Assembly (NCBI GenBank): GCA_964036315.1
Contig: OZ038488.1
Span: 65,272,409-65,336,408, forward strand
Length of the DNA stretch: 64,000 bases
Source: Acanthosepion esculentum
Lineage: Eukaryota; Mollusca; Cephalopoda; Sepiida; Sepiidae
Direction of reading: 5' to 3'
The first letter of the stretch is position 1. Every line of letters begins with the position of its first letter. Shown piece after piece: positions 45,442 through 56,210 of the stretch. The position numbers and the translations under genes were made by a program. The notes below the pieces were generated by a model. It saw nothing but the letters and a program-made list of their open reading frames with translations, was not told the origin of the DNA and did no database searches.

Positions 45442-45610
45442 CACACAATGTGTCACAGAAAGATGTAAACTCCAGAAAATATATTTGATTAACAAAATGT
45501 TTCATAACCCTTAATATATCATTGGGTTCTTTGACATTCTATAACCTTCATCAGTCTTTAATTAATTTGTTAATTTTTCTGCTCTTTCAACATTATATAA
45601 AAATATTTTT
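45439..45610. repeat. Dispersed repeat, copy 2 (other copy at 2.56 kb)
   Basis: It shares TTCTTTGACATTCTATAACC and CTTCATCA with 2,565-2,600. It sits directly beside the TA tract. Confidence 0.65.
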
Positions 45611-46054
45611 AATTAATCACAGCTGACTTGAAGCAATTTCAAAATACCCAGTTTACGATCCTCCTAAGAGTTATAAAAAGAACAGATTTTTAAGTAGTAA
45701 GTAGTTAACTCAGAGATCATTCAGGAACGTATTTAGCCTAAAAAACAAGTTGCCATTTTTCAAGAATGCCAGCTTGTCTTCTTAACGCATCTATTTCCCT
45801 TACCTTTTACAGCAGCCCAGGCAGCAAAATGTCAAATGGCCTACTAACATCAGTTACAATGGCAAAAAGCTAAACTCCTTCCAGCAAATAGCATGAAGAT
45901 AGTGAAGTTTCAATCAAATCACTAACCATCACTGCATCAGTCAGGATTAAAATGTGATCTGGAATATTATTTTTATATGGACTTTTTTTAACCTTTCTGA
46001 TGGCTTCTTATTTCTATGAACTCTAAAATATTTCTTGTCTTACAAACTATACAC

Positions 46055-46129
<75 letters not shown>

Positions 46130-46399
46130 AGAAAAAATTAAAAAATTGAACACCCTACCACCCCTTGTCTAGATGAATGGATTTCTCGGTATCCTTGGAA
46201 ACACTCAATTATGAATATTTGCCGTGCCTTTAAATCTGTAAATTTAAAAAAATAAGTTACTACAAAATTCGCTTGACGAGGAAATAGAACTAATGTCTTT
46301 AATTTAATAACAAAATTAAATTCAAAGGCTTTAGCTTCCATTTTTGAAACATGGTTATCACTGTGTAGCGAAAAAAAAACATATTTTAAATCAATTAAT

Positions 46400-46450
<51 letters not shown>
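46055..46450. repeat. Segment between two (TA)n tracts
   Basis: TA at about 46,058-46,124 and 46,403-46,449 bracket 280 bases with no gene. The right part reads TTTGAAACATGG and then leads into TA after about 55 bases, weakly like the other TA-linked modules. Confidence 0.5.
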
Positions 46451-46452
<2 letters not shown>

Positions 46453-46689
46453 TCAATGGCAAAATTATTCATACACCCATCAATTTTAAATATTTTTATC
46501 CATTTCTCAGAATCTAATGACTTTATGATCCCAGGTTTTTTTATATGTTAATAAGCACAAAAAAGTGAAAACTGGATAGCTCCTCCCCATATATGACAGT
46601 GGTACTCTTGTAAGCAGGAGGAGTTAGGTACAGGCAAGTGACTATTTTCCCAGGCATCTGAAGTGATTTCCTTTGAGAATTACTTTCTT

Positions 46690-47335
46690 TTTTTTTTATG
46701 TGCCATGTCCTTTCAGGACGTAGGCGATCATGGCTCTCCACCTCCCTCTATCCCTTGCAGCTCTTGACAAGTTCCTTCCCTCTGTCATCTCCCCCAAACT
46801 ACATTCTGTCGTTCACTTTCTCATGCCGCTAGGTATATCATGCGTTGTTTTCCTTTGCCTCTCTTTCCCTCTATTCGCCCCGTGAGTATCAGACTCTCTA
46901 GGCCCTCCTACCTCATTATGTGTCCCAGAAACTTCAGCTGCCTCTTCCTGATAAGTATAATTCTCCTCCTTCTTTGTATCTTCTTCTAAGGCTTCGTCGT
47001 TGCTCACATGCTCGCTCTATATTATCCTTAGCATCCTTCTGTAGAACCACATCTCCGTCGCCTCGAGTCTCTTCTTCATCTTTGAGGAAATCGTTCAACA
47101 TTCGCTGGCGTGAAGGAGTACAGATGTCACGTAACAGCTCAGTATTCTTTTCTTTGTTGCCAAAGAAATCCTCCTGCCTCGCAATACTCTGTTCAGCTTT
47201 TGGAATGTGTCCTTGGTCATCAACAATACGTCTACGGATCTCAGTGTCACACTTAACATCTGATAAGCATAATGTTGTTACTAAGGCAATGTCAAGACCG
47301 AGTGACGAGCTCAGTAATTCATTGTATCAATGTGT
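46690..47335 (-). pseudogene. RTE-like C-terminal half, CpG-rich copy
   Basis: Minus-strand blocks are, in order: DPRSVDVLLMTKDTFQKLNR-like sequence, VLNDFLKDEEETRGDGDVVLQKDA (in a shifted frame), SNDEALEEDTKKEENYTYQE and NEVGGPRESDTHGANRGKERQRKT, ending in a TGAAAGGACATGGCACATAA tail near 46,690-46,715. It contains many CpG dinucleotides, unlike the RTE copies before 46 kb. Still broken by frameshifts. Confidence 0.82.
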
Positions 47336-47708
47336 AAATGCTTACAGTTAAAACTAATAGATTTTACGATTTAAACGGATACGACTATGTCTGGAAACGT
47401 TCGAAATATAGCATAACAACTGTACCCCCCGAAGTACAACAATACTGGAAATACAACAGCTGACGACGTGGATATAACATCTGGCCACACATATAATAGT
47501 AGTTAGAGACAAACAAGTATCTGTCTTAACACTATGAAAAATTTGCCAATTCAACGTCATAATTGCTACAGTATAGGGTTGCGATAGTACTCCTACTTTG
47601 AGTAAAAGCAGTAGTAAACAAAATTTAACATGTCAATGACGGGTCGTCTTTGTTTTAGTAGAGGTGGATGGAAATGGAAGAAATTTCAGCAAGGGGATAT
47701 TTTCAAGT

Positions 47709-47712
<4 letters not shown>

Positions 47713-47773
<61 letters not shown>
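47713..47773. repeat. (TA)n tract
   Basis: About 30 TA units. Confidence 0.98.
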
Positions 47774-47775
<2 letters not shown>

Positions 47776-47824
47776 CATTTATTTAAATATTATAACATAA
47801 ATATGTTATAAAATCACTACAAAA

Positions 47825-47870
47825 ATAGCCATTTTGTTTCAACACTTCTGGTGTCTTAACAAATGATGAT
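47825..47870 (-). other. Hammerhead-like module relic
   Basis: Minus strand: AAGACACCAGAAGTGTTGAA then AC. This is a 4-5-bp hairpin closed just before GAAAC, followed by about 75 bases and then the TA tract at 47,773. The CTGATGA part is mutated. Confidence 0.45.
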
Positions 47871-47873
47871 GTT

Positions 47874-48135
47874 GAATGTAGAATAAATGGTTTTAAAAGT
47901 TTCAAATTAATTAACGATCCTTCGCTAGGGGTAAACGCTGTTACATAAGCTAGAATGACCAATCAAAATACAAGTATATGGTAATTCAAAAAATTTGACA
48001 ACGAAGCAAGGTTATCATAGATATTAAAATATTAAAATAAATGATTATATCTGCTCTACTCTGTATTGAGCACTCTTTAAAGAATAATAATTGTTGGTTA
48101 TTGGAATTTACTCCGTATATACCAATCCCACACTT
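47874..48135. other. Unassigned spacer
   Basis: AT-rich, with no recognised gene. It ends at a (TA)n tract at 48,136-48,163. Confidence 0.5.
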
Positions 48136-48189
48136 GTATATATATATATATATATATATATATAACTGAGTAACAAAGGGGACAAAATA

Positions 48190-49320
48190 CACTAGTATGC
48201 ATGAAGGTAAACATGAAGATTTAGGAATTGTGCGAGAAAGAGCAATACAAATCCAGACGGACGTGTACCTGTACTTTATAGATTACACAAAGGCGTTCGA
48301 TAAAGTTCGTCACAAAGATCTGTTAGAACTGCTCAGCAACATGGACATTTTTGGGAAGGACATTAGAATAATCAAGAATCTATACTGGCAGCAAACCGCC
48401 TGCATACAGATAGAAACGAGTTCAGCTGATATACAAAAATAGAAAGGGGTGTAAGACAAGGATGTCTCTTCACACCGGGCATATTCAACCTATGCAACGA
48501 GAATTAGATGTCCTACCAGGATTCATTTATTGACGGCCAGAATCTTAACAACATAAGATATACAGATGACAGTTTTGATAGCTGACACGGAAATAAAACT
48601 AAAAAAGATCGTACAGAAGGTAGTGAAGAAAAGCAAGAAGAAAGGACTAAACATAAACTACAGGAGACAGAATGCATGGTTATTACCAAAAGGATGTCTA
48701 AAATGCAAATTAAAAATCGGTGATACCAAAATCAACCAAGCACAAAAAGCTCAATATCTGGGAAGTGTTCTAAAAAAGGACAAAAAATGCGACACTGAAA
48801 TCCGAAAGCGCTTTGGGGTCGCAGAGTATTAAGATACAGAAGAAAAACTTCTTTAGAATCAAAGTAAAGAATTGTTACTCGATATCTGTCCTCCGATATG
48901 GCAGTGAATGCTGGACAATTTCCTTAAATATGAAGAGACTTGAAGCAACAGAAATGTGGTTTTACAGAAAGATGCTGGCGATACCATTGATGGAACATAT
49001 GAGAAATCACGAGGCTTTAGAGAAAATAGAAACAAAAAGGAAACAAGTGAAATTTCTGAGGCACATAATGAGGAAAAGAGGCTTGGAAAATCCGATACTC
49101 ACGAGATAGACTGAGAGCAAAATGGGCAGGGCTATACAACGTTTAACATACTTGACGAGCTTGAGTAAATGGTTGGCGGAACAGGGTTTAGGAGAAATAA
49201 CGAAAAGACAGAATTTCTTTAGAGCTACAAAACACAGGAAATTGTGGAGAGCTATGGTCGCCTACGTCCTCGGGGGTGGGTGCACGTCACACACATAAGA
49301 AGTGTAATACACGTATGTGT
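48190..49320 (+). pseudogene. Best-preserved RTE-like reverse transcriptase copy
   Basis: It has MHEGKHEDLGIVRERAIQIQ, FIDYTKAFDKVRHKDLL (the first catalytic Asp of the RT palm, about residues 28-36 of the first frame), IKNLYWQQTA, then a frameshift and RQGC. IRYTDDSVLIAD follows with YADD changed to YTDD, then KKIVQKVVKKSKKKGLNIN, GDTKINQAQKAQYLGSVL, LRYGSECWTISLNMKRLEAT and KQVKFLRHIMRKRGLENP. It ends after AGGAAATTGTGGAGAGC. Truncated upstream, so the endonuclease is absent. At least two frameshifts. CpG-rich. Confidence 0.9.
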
Positions 49321-50384
49321 GTGAAAGTTAAGTTACTTAGGGGAAATATATCTCCATGACCAGGACAAGGTTCGGGTGGTGTTGTCACTACAGCATGCTG
49401 GGAAAAGATATATAAAAAATAAAGAAAACAGGACTGTTCCGTTTATATAGCTGACAACGCCATCTAACGATATCTTGGCTAAGCTAAGTGCGCGTAACCG
49501 ATATCGTCAATAAAAAACATAATGATCTAACACTAAACAATTCGTCTTTTTAATAACTACAAATGATATATTTAATATATTAAACAGCATATCCCGAACG
49601 ATATAAAAACATTTCCTGGTTTAGTAGTACTATTAAATGCAAGAGCTTTTTATTACTCAAAGTAAATTCCCGAATAGAAAAGACAGGCCATGATAAATCG
49701 TCAATATGGCTAGAGATGAAGAAAACCAAAAGCTCTTGATTAGGGCGATATTTTTCATATTTCTCTAAGCCTCCTTGGAAATTCTCCCAAGTAGAAAAAA
49801 TAGCATCCTACAAACAATAATCTCCGTCCTTCCTTAAGTATGATATATGCCCGAAGAAGAAGAAAAAAGGAAAAAGAAAGAAAAGAGGAAAAATGTTGGA
49901 AAGGAAAAACAAATCTTGTTTAACAAGAATATTTGTGTCATCATTACTTGGAAAAATTTGAAGGAAATCAATTCCTTCGTTGGGGTGAATGCGAACATTT
50001 TTATATTGATAATAAATTATGTGTTATTTGTCTGGCCAGTGCCTGTGTTGCGATTGCATTTGTTATTTTTGAGTTTCATACTAATAAAGACGTTTATTTT
50101 ATGCTCGTTTGAACCCACAAGAGAAGAGAGATTGACAAAAAGATGGTAGAGACGAAATTACGTATATATAGGTAGGCACAGCAGTAAATCAGCAGCTTAG
50201 TGATAAAAAATATTTTACATATTAACACAATCTCCGTTCTTGGTCAACGCACTTAGTCCAACTCTTCTTCGCTGATCGCACAGATCGAACGTAAATGCAG
50301 GAAGACGTACACTCACTTGTCACTTTATTACGTATACTCTTCCAGTACAGGTTTGGACCACCTGTTTTACTTTTCGTTTGTTTT
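49321..50384. other. Unassigned CpG-containing DNA
   Basis: No recognised gene. The open frame at 49,847-50,149 starts Lys/Glu-rich and becomes hydrophobic. I see no domain. Sequence near 50,220-50,340 with many CpG sites may be part of an unrecognised element. Confidence 0.4.
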
Positions 50385-50745
50385 TATTTTATCGCAAGGC
50401 AGCAATCCCACTGAGACACACGAGGTTACTGCGTGTGGAAGGGTTAGAAACATAAACACCGCTAAGGAACGCGAACAAAAGAATAGTAATCAGGAGGACA
50501 GTAGATAGCTATTGAATAAAGTTGGTTGGGAAGCATGGAACCAGAAGAGAGTTCCACAAGCAAGAAGTGCGAGAAAAAAAATGTCAGTATAGAATTTAGG
50601 GTTACATCTAGCAAACTCAACTGAAAATTGGTGAGACCTCGTCGTTAGTCTAGTACTGCGCTTAAATTCAATGAGTCTAGGCAACACAGCGAAGAGCCCA
50701 CCCGAACAATTACCGTAAAAGTATTTATAGAAAAGGCAAACCTTA
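50385..50745 (-). mobile_element. LINE-A 3' fragment
   Basis: Inverted LINE-A 3' end (GCAAGGCAGCAATCCCACTG) then minus frames with FARCNPKFYTDIFF, LACGTLFWF and MLPRLIEFKRSTRL. A small internal deletion lies near 50,510. Confidence 0.8.
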
Positions 50746-51507
50746 CGGCCTTTAGAACTGTCTCAGTTCTTCTTGCCATGACTTCAACGAAGCACTTTTT
50801 CAAATATGGGCCAATGCTGTTATTATGGTAATGGTAATATTAGCCGTTTTTTTATAAGGAAACATTTGGCATTCACTGACCGATCAACCAATACTAGTTT
50901 CGGTTGAACTTTATAAAACCTTTCTCTTTTGAAACAAATTTTCATGAAAATACGTTACTTAAGTCCACTAGCGGTTACCGTTCTTTCCAGTTTCAAGGGG
51001 GGTTCCTTTCTAACCTTTTGTTTGAAGTAGTGTGGAATGTCAACATCTGGATTATGCCATTATTTTCTGTTCGAATTGCATGTGCTATCCATTTTAGTTG
51101 TTGCTGTTGCTGAGTCTTGAAATGATGTAGTTTTTGTTATTTGATACGATTCTTTGCTTGTGATTCTGTAGCGCCAGTCCACAAGGTTCGAAGAAGGATG
51201 ATCCTCGCTTAGACATACAGGTTTCATTCGGTCAAAGTCATTTTGAACCACTGATCTGAGAAAGCGGTTGCATACAGCTGAGACAGTTTAGATATTTTTA
51301 ACTAGTTTGACGCCATGTATGACATTCATATGAAAGTCTCCATCTAACAAGGCTATTTAAGAACTTGACTCGAGTTTTGGGGTTAATCTTTTGGTTTTGT
51401 GGCAATTTGCGGTGGTGTGGAAAACTACGCCTATTCTATGTTCAATTTACTTTTCTCCTGTACTAAACTTGTTAAAAACGATCAATACATATTTGAAGTG
51501 TTTTTTA

Positions 51508-51509
<2 letters not shown>
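50746..51509. other. Dispersed repeat G, copy 2, in unassigned DNA
   Basis: 50,820-50,995 matches 16,880-17,045 but keeps CpG where that copy has TG or CA. The rest shows no gene. Confidence 0.6.
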
Positions 51510-51562
<53 letters not shown>

Positions 51563-51594
51563 AACAAAAAAATATTAAAAATTAAAATCTTCAG

Positions 51595-51631
<37 letters not shown>
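51510..51631. repeat. Two (TA)n tracts
   Basis: TA at 51,510-51,559 and 51,597-51,631, separated by about 38 bases. Confidence 0.97.
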
Positions 51632-51633
<2 letters not shown>

Positions 51634-51637
51634 ACTA

Positions 51638-51692
51638 TACAGTCTGAAGAGTGGACGACAGGTTCGCCTGCGAAACTCTGGAGGTAACATCA
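51638..51692 (+). other. Second hammerhead-like candidate
   Basis: CTGAAGA at 51,644-51,650 followed by G, then a CAGG-TTCG-CCTG hairpin (51,659-51,670), C, then GAAAC at 51,672-51,676, ACTCTGGAGGT (possible stem III) and a GTA triplet. Flanked by TA tracts on both sides. Stem II pairing next to the core is imperfect and stem I is weak, so activity is doubtful. Confidence 0.4.
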
Positions 51693-51727
51693 ATCAGCTA
51701 AGTCACAAACTTTTACTCATATTAATC

Positions 51728-51728
51728 C

Positions 51729-51759
<31 letters not shown>
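51728..51759. repeat. (TA)n at LINE-A 3' end
   Basis: TA units with one GT break, directly abutting the inverted LINE-A 3' end. Confidence 0.95.
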
Positions 51760-52945
51760 TAATCGGTATCACCCTATGCAGGGCAGCAAAGCTACTAAAA
51801 CACAAGGGGTTACAGCGTGTAGTAGAATTAGAAGTAGAAACATTAATAATGAGTGTAAAAAGAAAAGAGTAATCAGGAGGACAGTAGATAGTGATTGGCA
51901 TTGCATTTAAATTTTTGCAGATTAATGTTGGCTGGAAAACTTGGAGCCAGAAGGAAGTTTCACAAGCGAGAAGTGCGAGAGAAGAAACTGTTAACATAGA
52001 ACCTACGGCTATATCTAGCCAACTCAGCTGTAAACTGATGAGATATCGACGCCAGTCAAGTACTGCGCTTAAATTCATAAAGTCTAGGTACCATATTGAA
52101 GAGCTCATCCGTACAATTACCATGAAGGTATTTATAGAAAAGACACAGAGCGGTAACCCTAGGTCGGTGGGAAAGTGACTGAAGTCGAGCTGTCAGATCA
52201 AGACCGATAATATTGCTGATTCTTCTTTGGATCTTATCAAGGAGCTAAAGGTAAATAGCAGGGGCACCGGCACCGGACCATATATGGTAGCAATATTCTA
52301 AGCATGGACGAATGGTAGACTTATAGCTATGTAAGACAGATTTTAAAGAGAAGAATTGTCTCGCACGACACAGTGAACCGACTTTTTTAGCAGCTGACCT
52401 AACAAAGGGTTCAATATAGTCATGTCATGTCAGCTGAGAACGTTAGCCCGAGAAGGCACAACGAGCCACTTTCCTGGAGGTTGGCATCAGCCATGATGAC
52501 GAAAGGTAGCAAGGGGTCTCTCAGATGATTAATGGAGAGAAGTTTAGTTTTGGGAGCGTTAAAATTAACAAGTCATCTTTTGTCCCAGTTAACGACGGAC
52601 TGGGGGTCGTTTTGGACATCGGCTGCCATTTTGACCTTGTCAGCCTTACTATTGAGGCAGGCGTAAATGGTTGTGTCACCAGAATAGATGCCAAGTTGAG
52701 AGCTGATGCTACTGTGAAGTTCATTCCTGAAAATTAAAAACAGAGTAGAAACAAGGATGGAGCCTTGGGGGACACACGCGTTAGTACGAAAGGATCTAGA
52801 CGAGTGGTCGTTCAGGATAATTTTCATTTCACGATTTGATAGGAAAGACTGGATCAGTTCAAAAAAGTGTCCAGAGACATCGTCACTTTTTAGCTTGTGG
52901 AGTAGACCTGAATACCAGACCTTGTCAAAGGCTTTCGAGATGTTC
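51760..52945 (-). pseudogene. LINE-A RT palm to 3' end
   Basis: Minus strand: NISKAFDKVWYSGLLHKL (first palm Asp), SVPQGSILxxTLFLIF-like block, IYSGDTTIYACL (catalytic box, YADD changed to YSGD), VNWDKR, a stop, then NAPKTK, YKSTIRPCLEYCYHIWSG, SLSHRPRVTALCLFYKYLHGN and SFFSRTS. Compared with 21.0-22.6 kb, this copy keeps the thumb region but starts later. CpG-rich. The mutated catalytic box and stops make it inactive. Confidence 0.9.
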
Positions 52946-52947
52946 AA

Positions 52948-53055
<108 letters not shown>

Positions 53056-53087
53056 TTATTCATTTTTTTCCTGAAGACAAACGACAG

Positions 53088-54845
53088 TTCTTTCAAAAGT
53101 TTATAGGCTGGCTATGACGGGAAAATGCTAGAATTGTGAAATCTTGCATGCGTTAATTTCAACTCTCCTTATAAATAACTGCATTATTTCTTTCCAGGTA
53201 AACTGACAACTGACTGTTCAAAAAGACTTCAAAAGTAACTAATAGCGACTTCTCTAGAAAATGGACAAAATTTAGCATCGTGGTGTTATCAAGTACCTGA
53301 AAAAAATTGTTTAGCCTCCAAGGACATTTATGCTGACATGGCGGCTACATTACGGGTTGATGATCTAGCTTTATTAACAGTGCAAAAGTGAACAGCTGAA
53401 TTTAGTCGAGGAAGGGAGCAAATGACCCAATGTCTGGATGTGCAGCAATTGACACCACCGAGAAAAACATTGATCGTGTTCACTACATAGAGATAGAGTA
53501 ATGGGAAGCTAGCAATGTTTCGTCTGTGGGATATGAGTTGCAGGGTGAAGAATAATTTATCACCCACAAGACCGTGTAAACACTTTTGAACTGTGTTGAA
53601 GATGGACAGTAAGGACTGGGCAACACCAGTACATATATTGAACCAACATTCCATTCTTGCTCTTATCTGATTCTTGTAATGATAGAACCTGACAGCAGGA
53701 GTGTTTCTGGATCGATACAAGGATCAGACCATTTTCCCAGTATCTTTTGCGATGGCGTGAATATACGCATTCCATTTGAATAAGCTTTAGACCCAGTAGC
53801 CGTTCGTGGAACGTAGCTTCTTTTCTGCCTTGATAATATCATTAAGCCATCCAAAACCCCTCAGTTATCTGTTATATCAACTCATAATAAATATTTCCCA
53901 GTAACTCCTATATACTATGATTCTGTTGCTTCAATAAGGATGGGCTTTGTTACCATCTCTCTCTTTAATATTGAAAATTTCCGGTTGGACAACAGAGAAA
54001 GTTTGAAGATTATCCCTCTTAGACCAAATTCCGACGTTTCTGTGTTGCTTTGAATTCAAAATACAGTCAGACCATTTGCGTAGGCACAAATGTTGTTTGC
54101 AATTCTTGTAAATCAAATAGCCAGTGCTATTAGCATGTGTCATAAGAGAGTTGAGAATATTCTGCACAATGAACTTGTCATGACGAAGGTTTCTGCTCGG
54201 TGGATGTCATGTCTTCTGATCACCTCACGGGAAAATTTGATATTGTTCGAGGCAGAGACAAAGAGACAATCCATGCTGTAGATACACCCCTCCTTACCTG
54301 CTTCAAAGAAAACAAAAGTCGTTTCATCTGCAGGGAAATTGATGGCCTCAGTTTTTTGGGATGCACAAGGTATAGTATTTATAGACTATCTTCAAAACGG
54401 CCACACCATCAATGGAAAGTACTATGCCAAGTTTCTGAGACAGTTACGAAATGCTATCAAGCCCAAAGTCTACGGAAAGTGACGAAATGGCTCTTGTTTC
54501 ATTAGGACAATAATCCAGCACACAAGTCCTTAATTTCAATGACTGTTGTGCATGAATGTGGCTTTGAACTGGTTAATCACCCTCCATATTCTCCTGTTTT
54601 GGTCCCGTATGACTATCATCTGTTCCCCAACAGTGTGCTGGGAATCAGTATCGCAGTGATGATAACGTCATATCTGCTGTTGATGACTTTTTTGACCAAC
54701 AGGATGAAAACTTCTTACCCAATGGGATCCAGGCACTGATGGATGTGTAGACTGCAAGAGGGACTATATTGAAAAGTAAACCTCATTTGGTCACATCCTA
54801 TGAGAGTATCTTTGTCAGCCTATGCACTTTTCAGCCGATCCTCGT
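53088..54845 (+). pseudogene. Mariner transposase, split by a LINE insertion
   Basis: The N-terminal part (53,230-53,480) encodes a degraded HTH and AAIDTTEKNIDRVH. After the insertion, 54,100-54,770 gives NQIASAISMCHKRVENILHN, LVMTKVSARW, a degraded middle, NPAHKS with the QDN-type acidic site, and HPPYSPVLVPYDYHLFPN with the last Asp region. It ends near KRDYIEK and TFQPI. Possible TIRs: AAAAGTTTATAGGCTGGCT near 53,095, and the inverse of AAAAGTGCATAGGCTGAC near 54,830. Stops and frameshifts throughout. Confidence 0.85.
53481..54085 (-). mobile_element. LINE-B fragment inserted in the mariner
   Basis: Minus strand: LRSTNGYWV-SLF, WNAYIHAIAKDTGKM (broken), RFYHYKNQIRARMECW, LVGDKLFFTLQ and SHRRNIASFPLLYLY. 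It is nearly the same segment as 62,815-63,186. The portion 53,880-54,085 continues minus-strand LINE-like sequence (KWSDCILNSKQ). Confidence 0.8.
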
Positions 54846-55255
54846 ATGTTTGTTTGTTTGTTTTTTTTTTATTTAATTTTCTACGGACTGGATCATTTTT
54901 CTGGTTTACGAGGAGAAATTTGATATAGATTGTCCAATATCTTCTGAACGTTTTGTGCTTTCACAAGACATTAAGAAAAAGTTTTATTTTTATGTTGTTA
55001 TAATTGTATTGATATGTACGTGATGTGTTTTCTTTGGTAGTTTCCGGGTATCGTGTCTTCATGCGATACTGGAAAATGCCAAAGAAAGCAAAACCCAAAT
55101 ACAACCTTATCAACAAAAGACAAAATTGATGTCATAATGGCTTACGAAAGCCGAAAGCGCCCAGAAGACATTGGAAATATATATTCAAATTCTCTCTGGA
55201 AACCAGAAAATGGCCCGAAAGAAAGTATTCAAAAGCAAGAAAAATATTAAATGAA
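54846..55255. other. Unassigned; possible Tigger-like HTH scrap
   Basis: 55,060-55,200 plus encodes TKDKIDVIMAYESRKRPEDI, faintly like a pogo/Tigger N-terminal helix-turn-helix. Low confidence. Confidence 0.25.
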
Positions 55256-55745
55256 AAGACTGTTGAAATCCTGTAATATCACTTCTCCTATATGACAGTA
55301 AATACCTGAAAATTTCCTCACGGATGAAGAGGAAGCTAAATCCAACCGTGATGTGATTATACAGAAGGATGCTGAGAATACTCTGAAGAGAATATGCGAG
55401 CAACGAGGAAGTTTTAGGAGAAATAGGAAAAAAAGCACTCTTTTACTTAGAATCAGAAAGAGACAGTTGAAATTTCTGGGACATACATTGAGAAAAGAGG
55501 CCTGGATGTGTTGGGGGAGAATGCATATGGTCTCCTAAGAGGCTTACAGAATTTGGTATTCATAGGACATATTGACATTAAGAAGAGCAGGCGGAAACAA
55601 CGAGTAACCTACCTGCTGAGCTTGTGTAAATGCATGACAGAGCAGGGACTAGGAGGCACATTAAAGGGACAAATATTGCTTACAGTGGAGAGCCATTTTC
55701 ACACACATCCTGAAGGAACGCGATCGATAAAAGAAGTTTATTAAT
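55256..55745 (+). pseudogene. RTE-like C-terminal fragment
   Basis: It contains SRMKRKLNPTVM, LRIRKRQLKFLGHTLRKEAW, RRKQRVTYLLSLCKCMTEQG and the tail CACATCCTGAAGGAACGCG followed by AAAAGAAG. Stops present. Confidence 0.8.
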
Positions 55746-55869
55746 AATTGATTGGTTGTTCTCACAAACTAGTGTTTGCTAAGGTACCATGCTGGAATTT
55801 GGCCTTTCAATTTCACAGATCAAAAATGATTATTTGGTAACCCTCATCTCCTTTCCAAATAATCCGAGA

Positions 55870-56054
55870 AGGATTGTATCGGGTTAAACAAAATACCAGA
55901 AACAAAGAAAATACCCTGACCTATTCCATTGGTAAAGAAGAAATATCTATTTGGAGAGCTTCTTTCCAAGAGCTACTGCGTTGTGGAACAAACATCCAAA
56001 AGGATGCTTCCCTGACGACTACAGTCGAAACCTCTTCGTCCGTTATCTATCCTA
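55870..56054 (+). mobile_element. LINE-B fragment
   Basis: Frame: MESFFPRATALWNKHPKGCF, PDDYSRN and RYLSYFF, the family's LWN...P...DY block. It is truncated where an inverted RTE fragment starts. Confidence 0.8.
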
Positions 56055-56210
56055 CTTTTTCTTCAAAGTACCGCGTCTCTTCAGGACGTTGGCGATCATA
56101 ACACCCCACAATTTCCTGTCCTTTTTAGCTCTTAATAAATTTTGTCTTTTTGTTATCTCTCTTAAATCTTGTTCAGCCATCTATTTACTCAAGCTGGCTA
56201 AGTAGGTTAG
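56055..56210 (-). mobile_element. RTE-like 3' fragment, left half, host of the LTR element
   Basis: Inverted RTE tail: CTTCAGGACGTTGGCGATCA, CACAATTTCCTGTCCTTTTT and CAGCCATCTATTTACTCAAG. The other half is at 61,891-62,175. The LTR element sits between them. Confidence 0.85.

Noticed and set aside
45491..45590. CTGATGAAGG...GAAAC on minus as another hammerhead
   Set aside because: The segments that should form helix II are both GGTTAT-like and cannot pair. The copy at 2.57 kb does not support a fold either.
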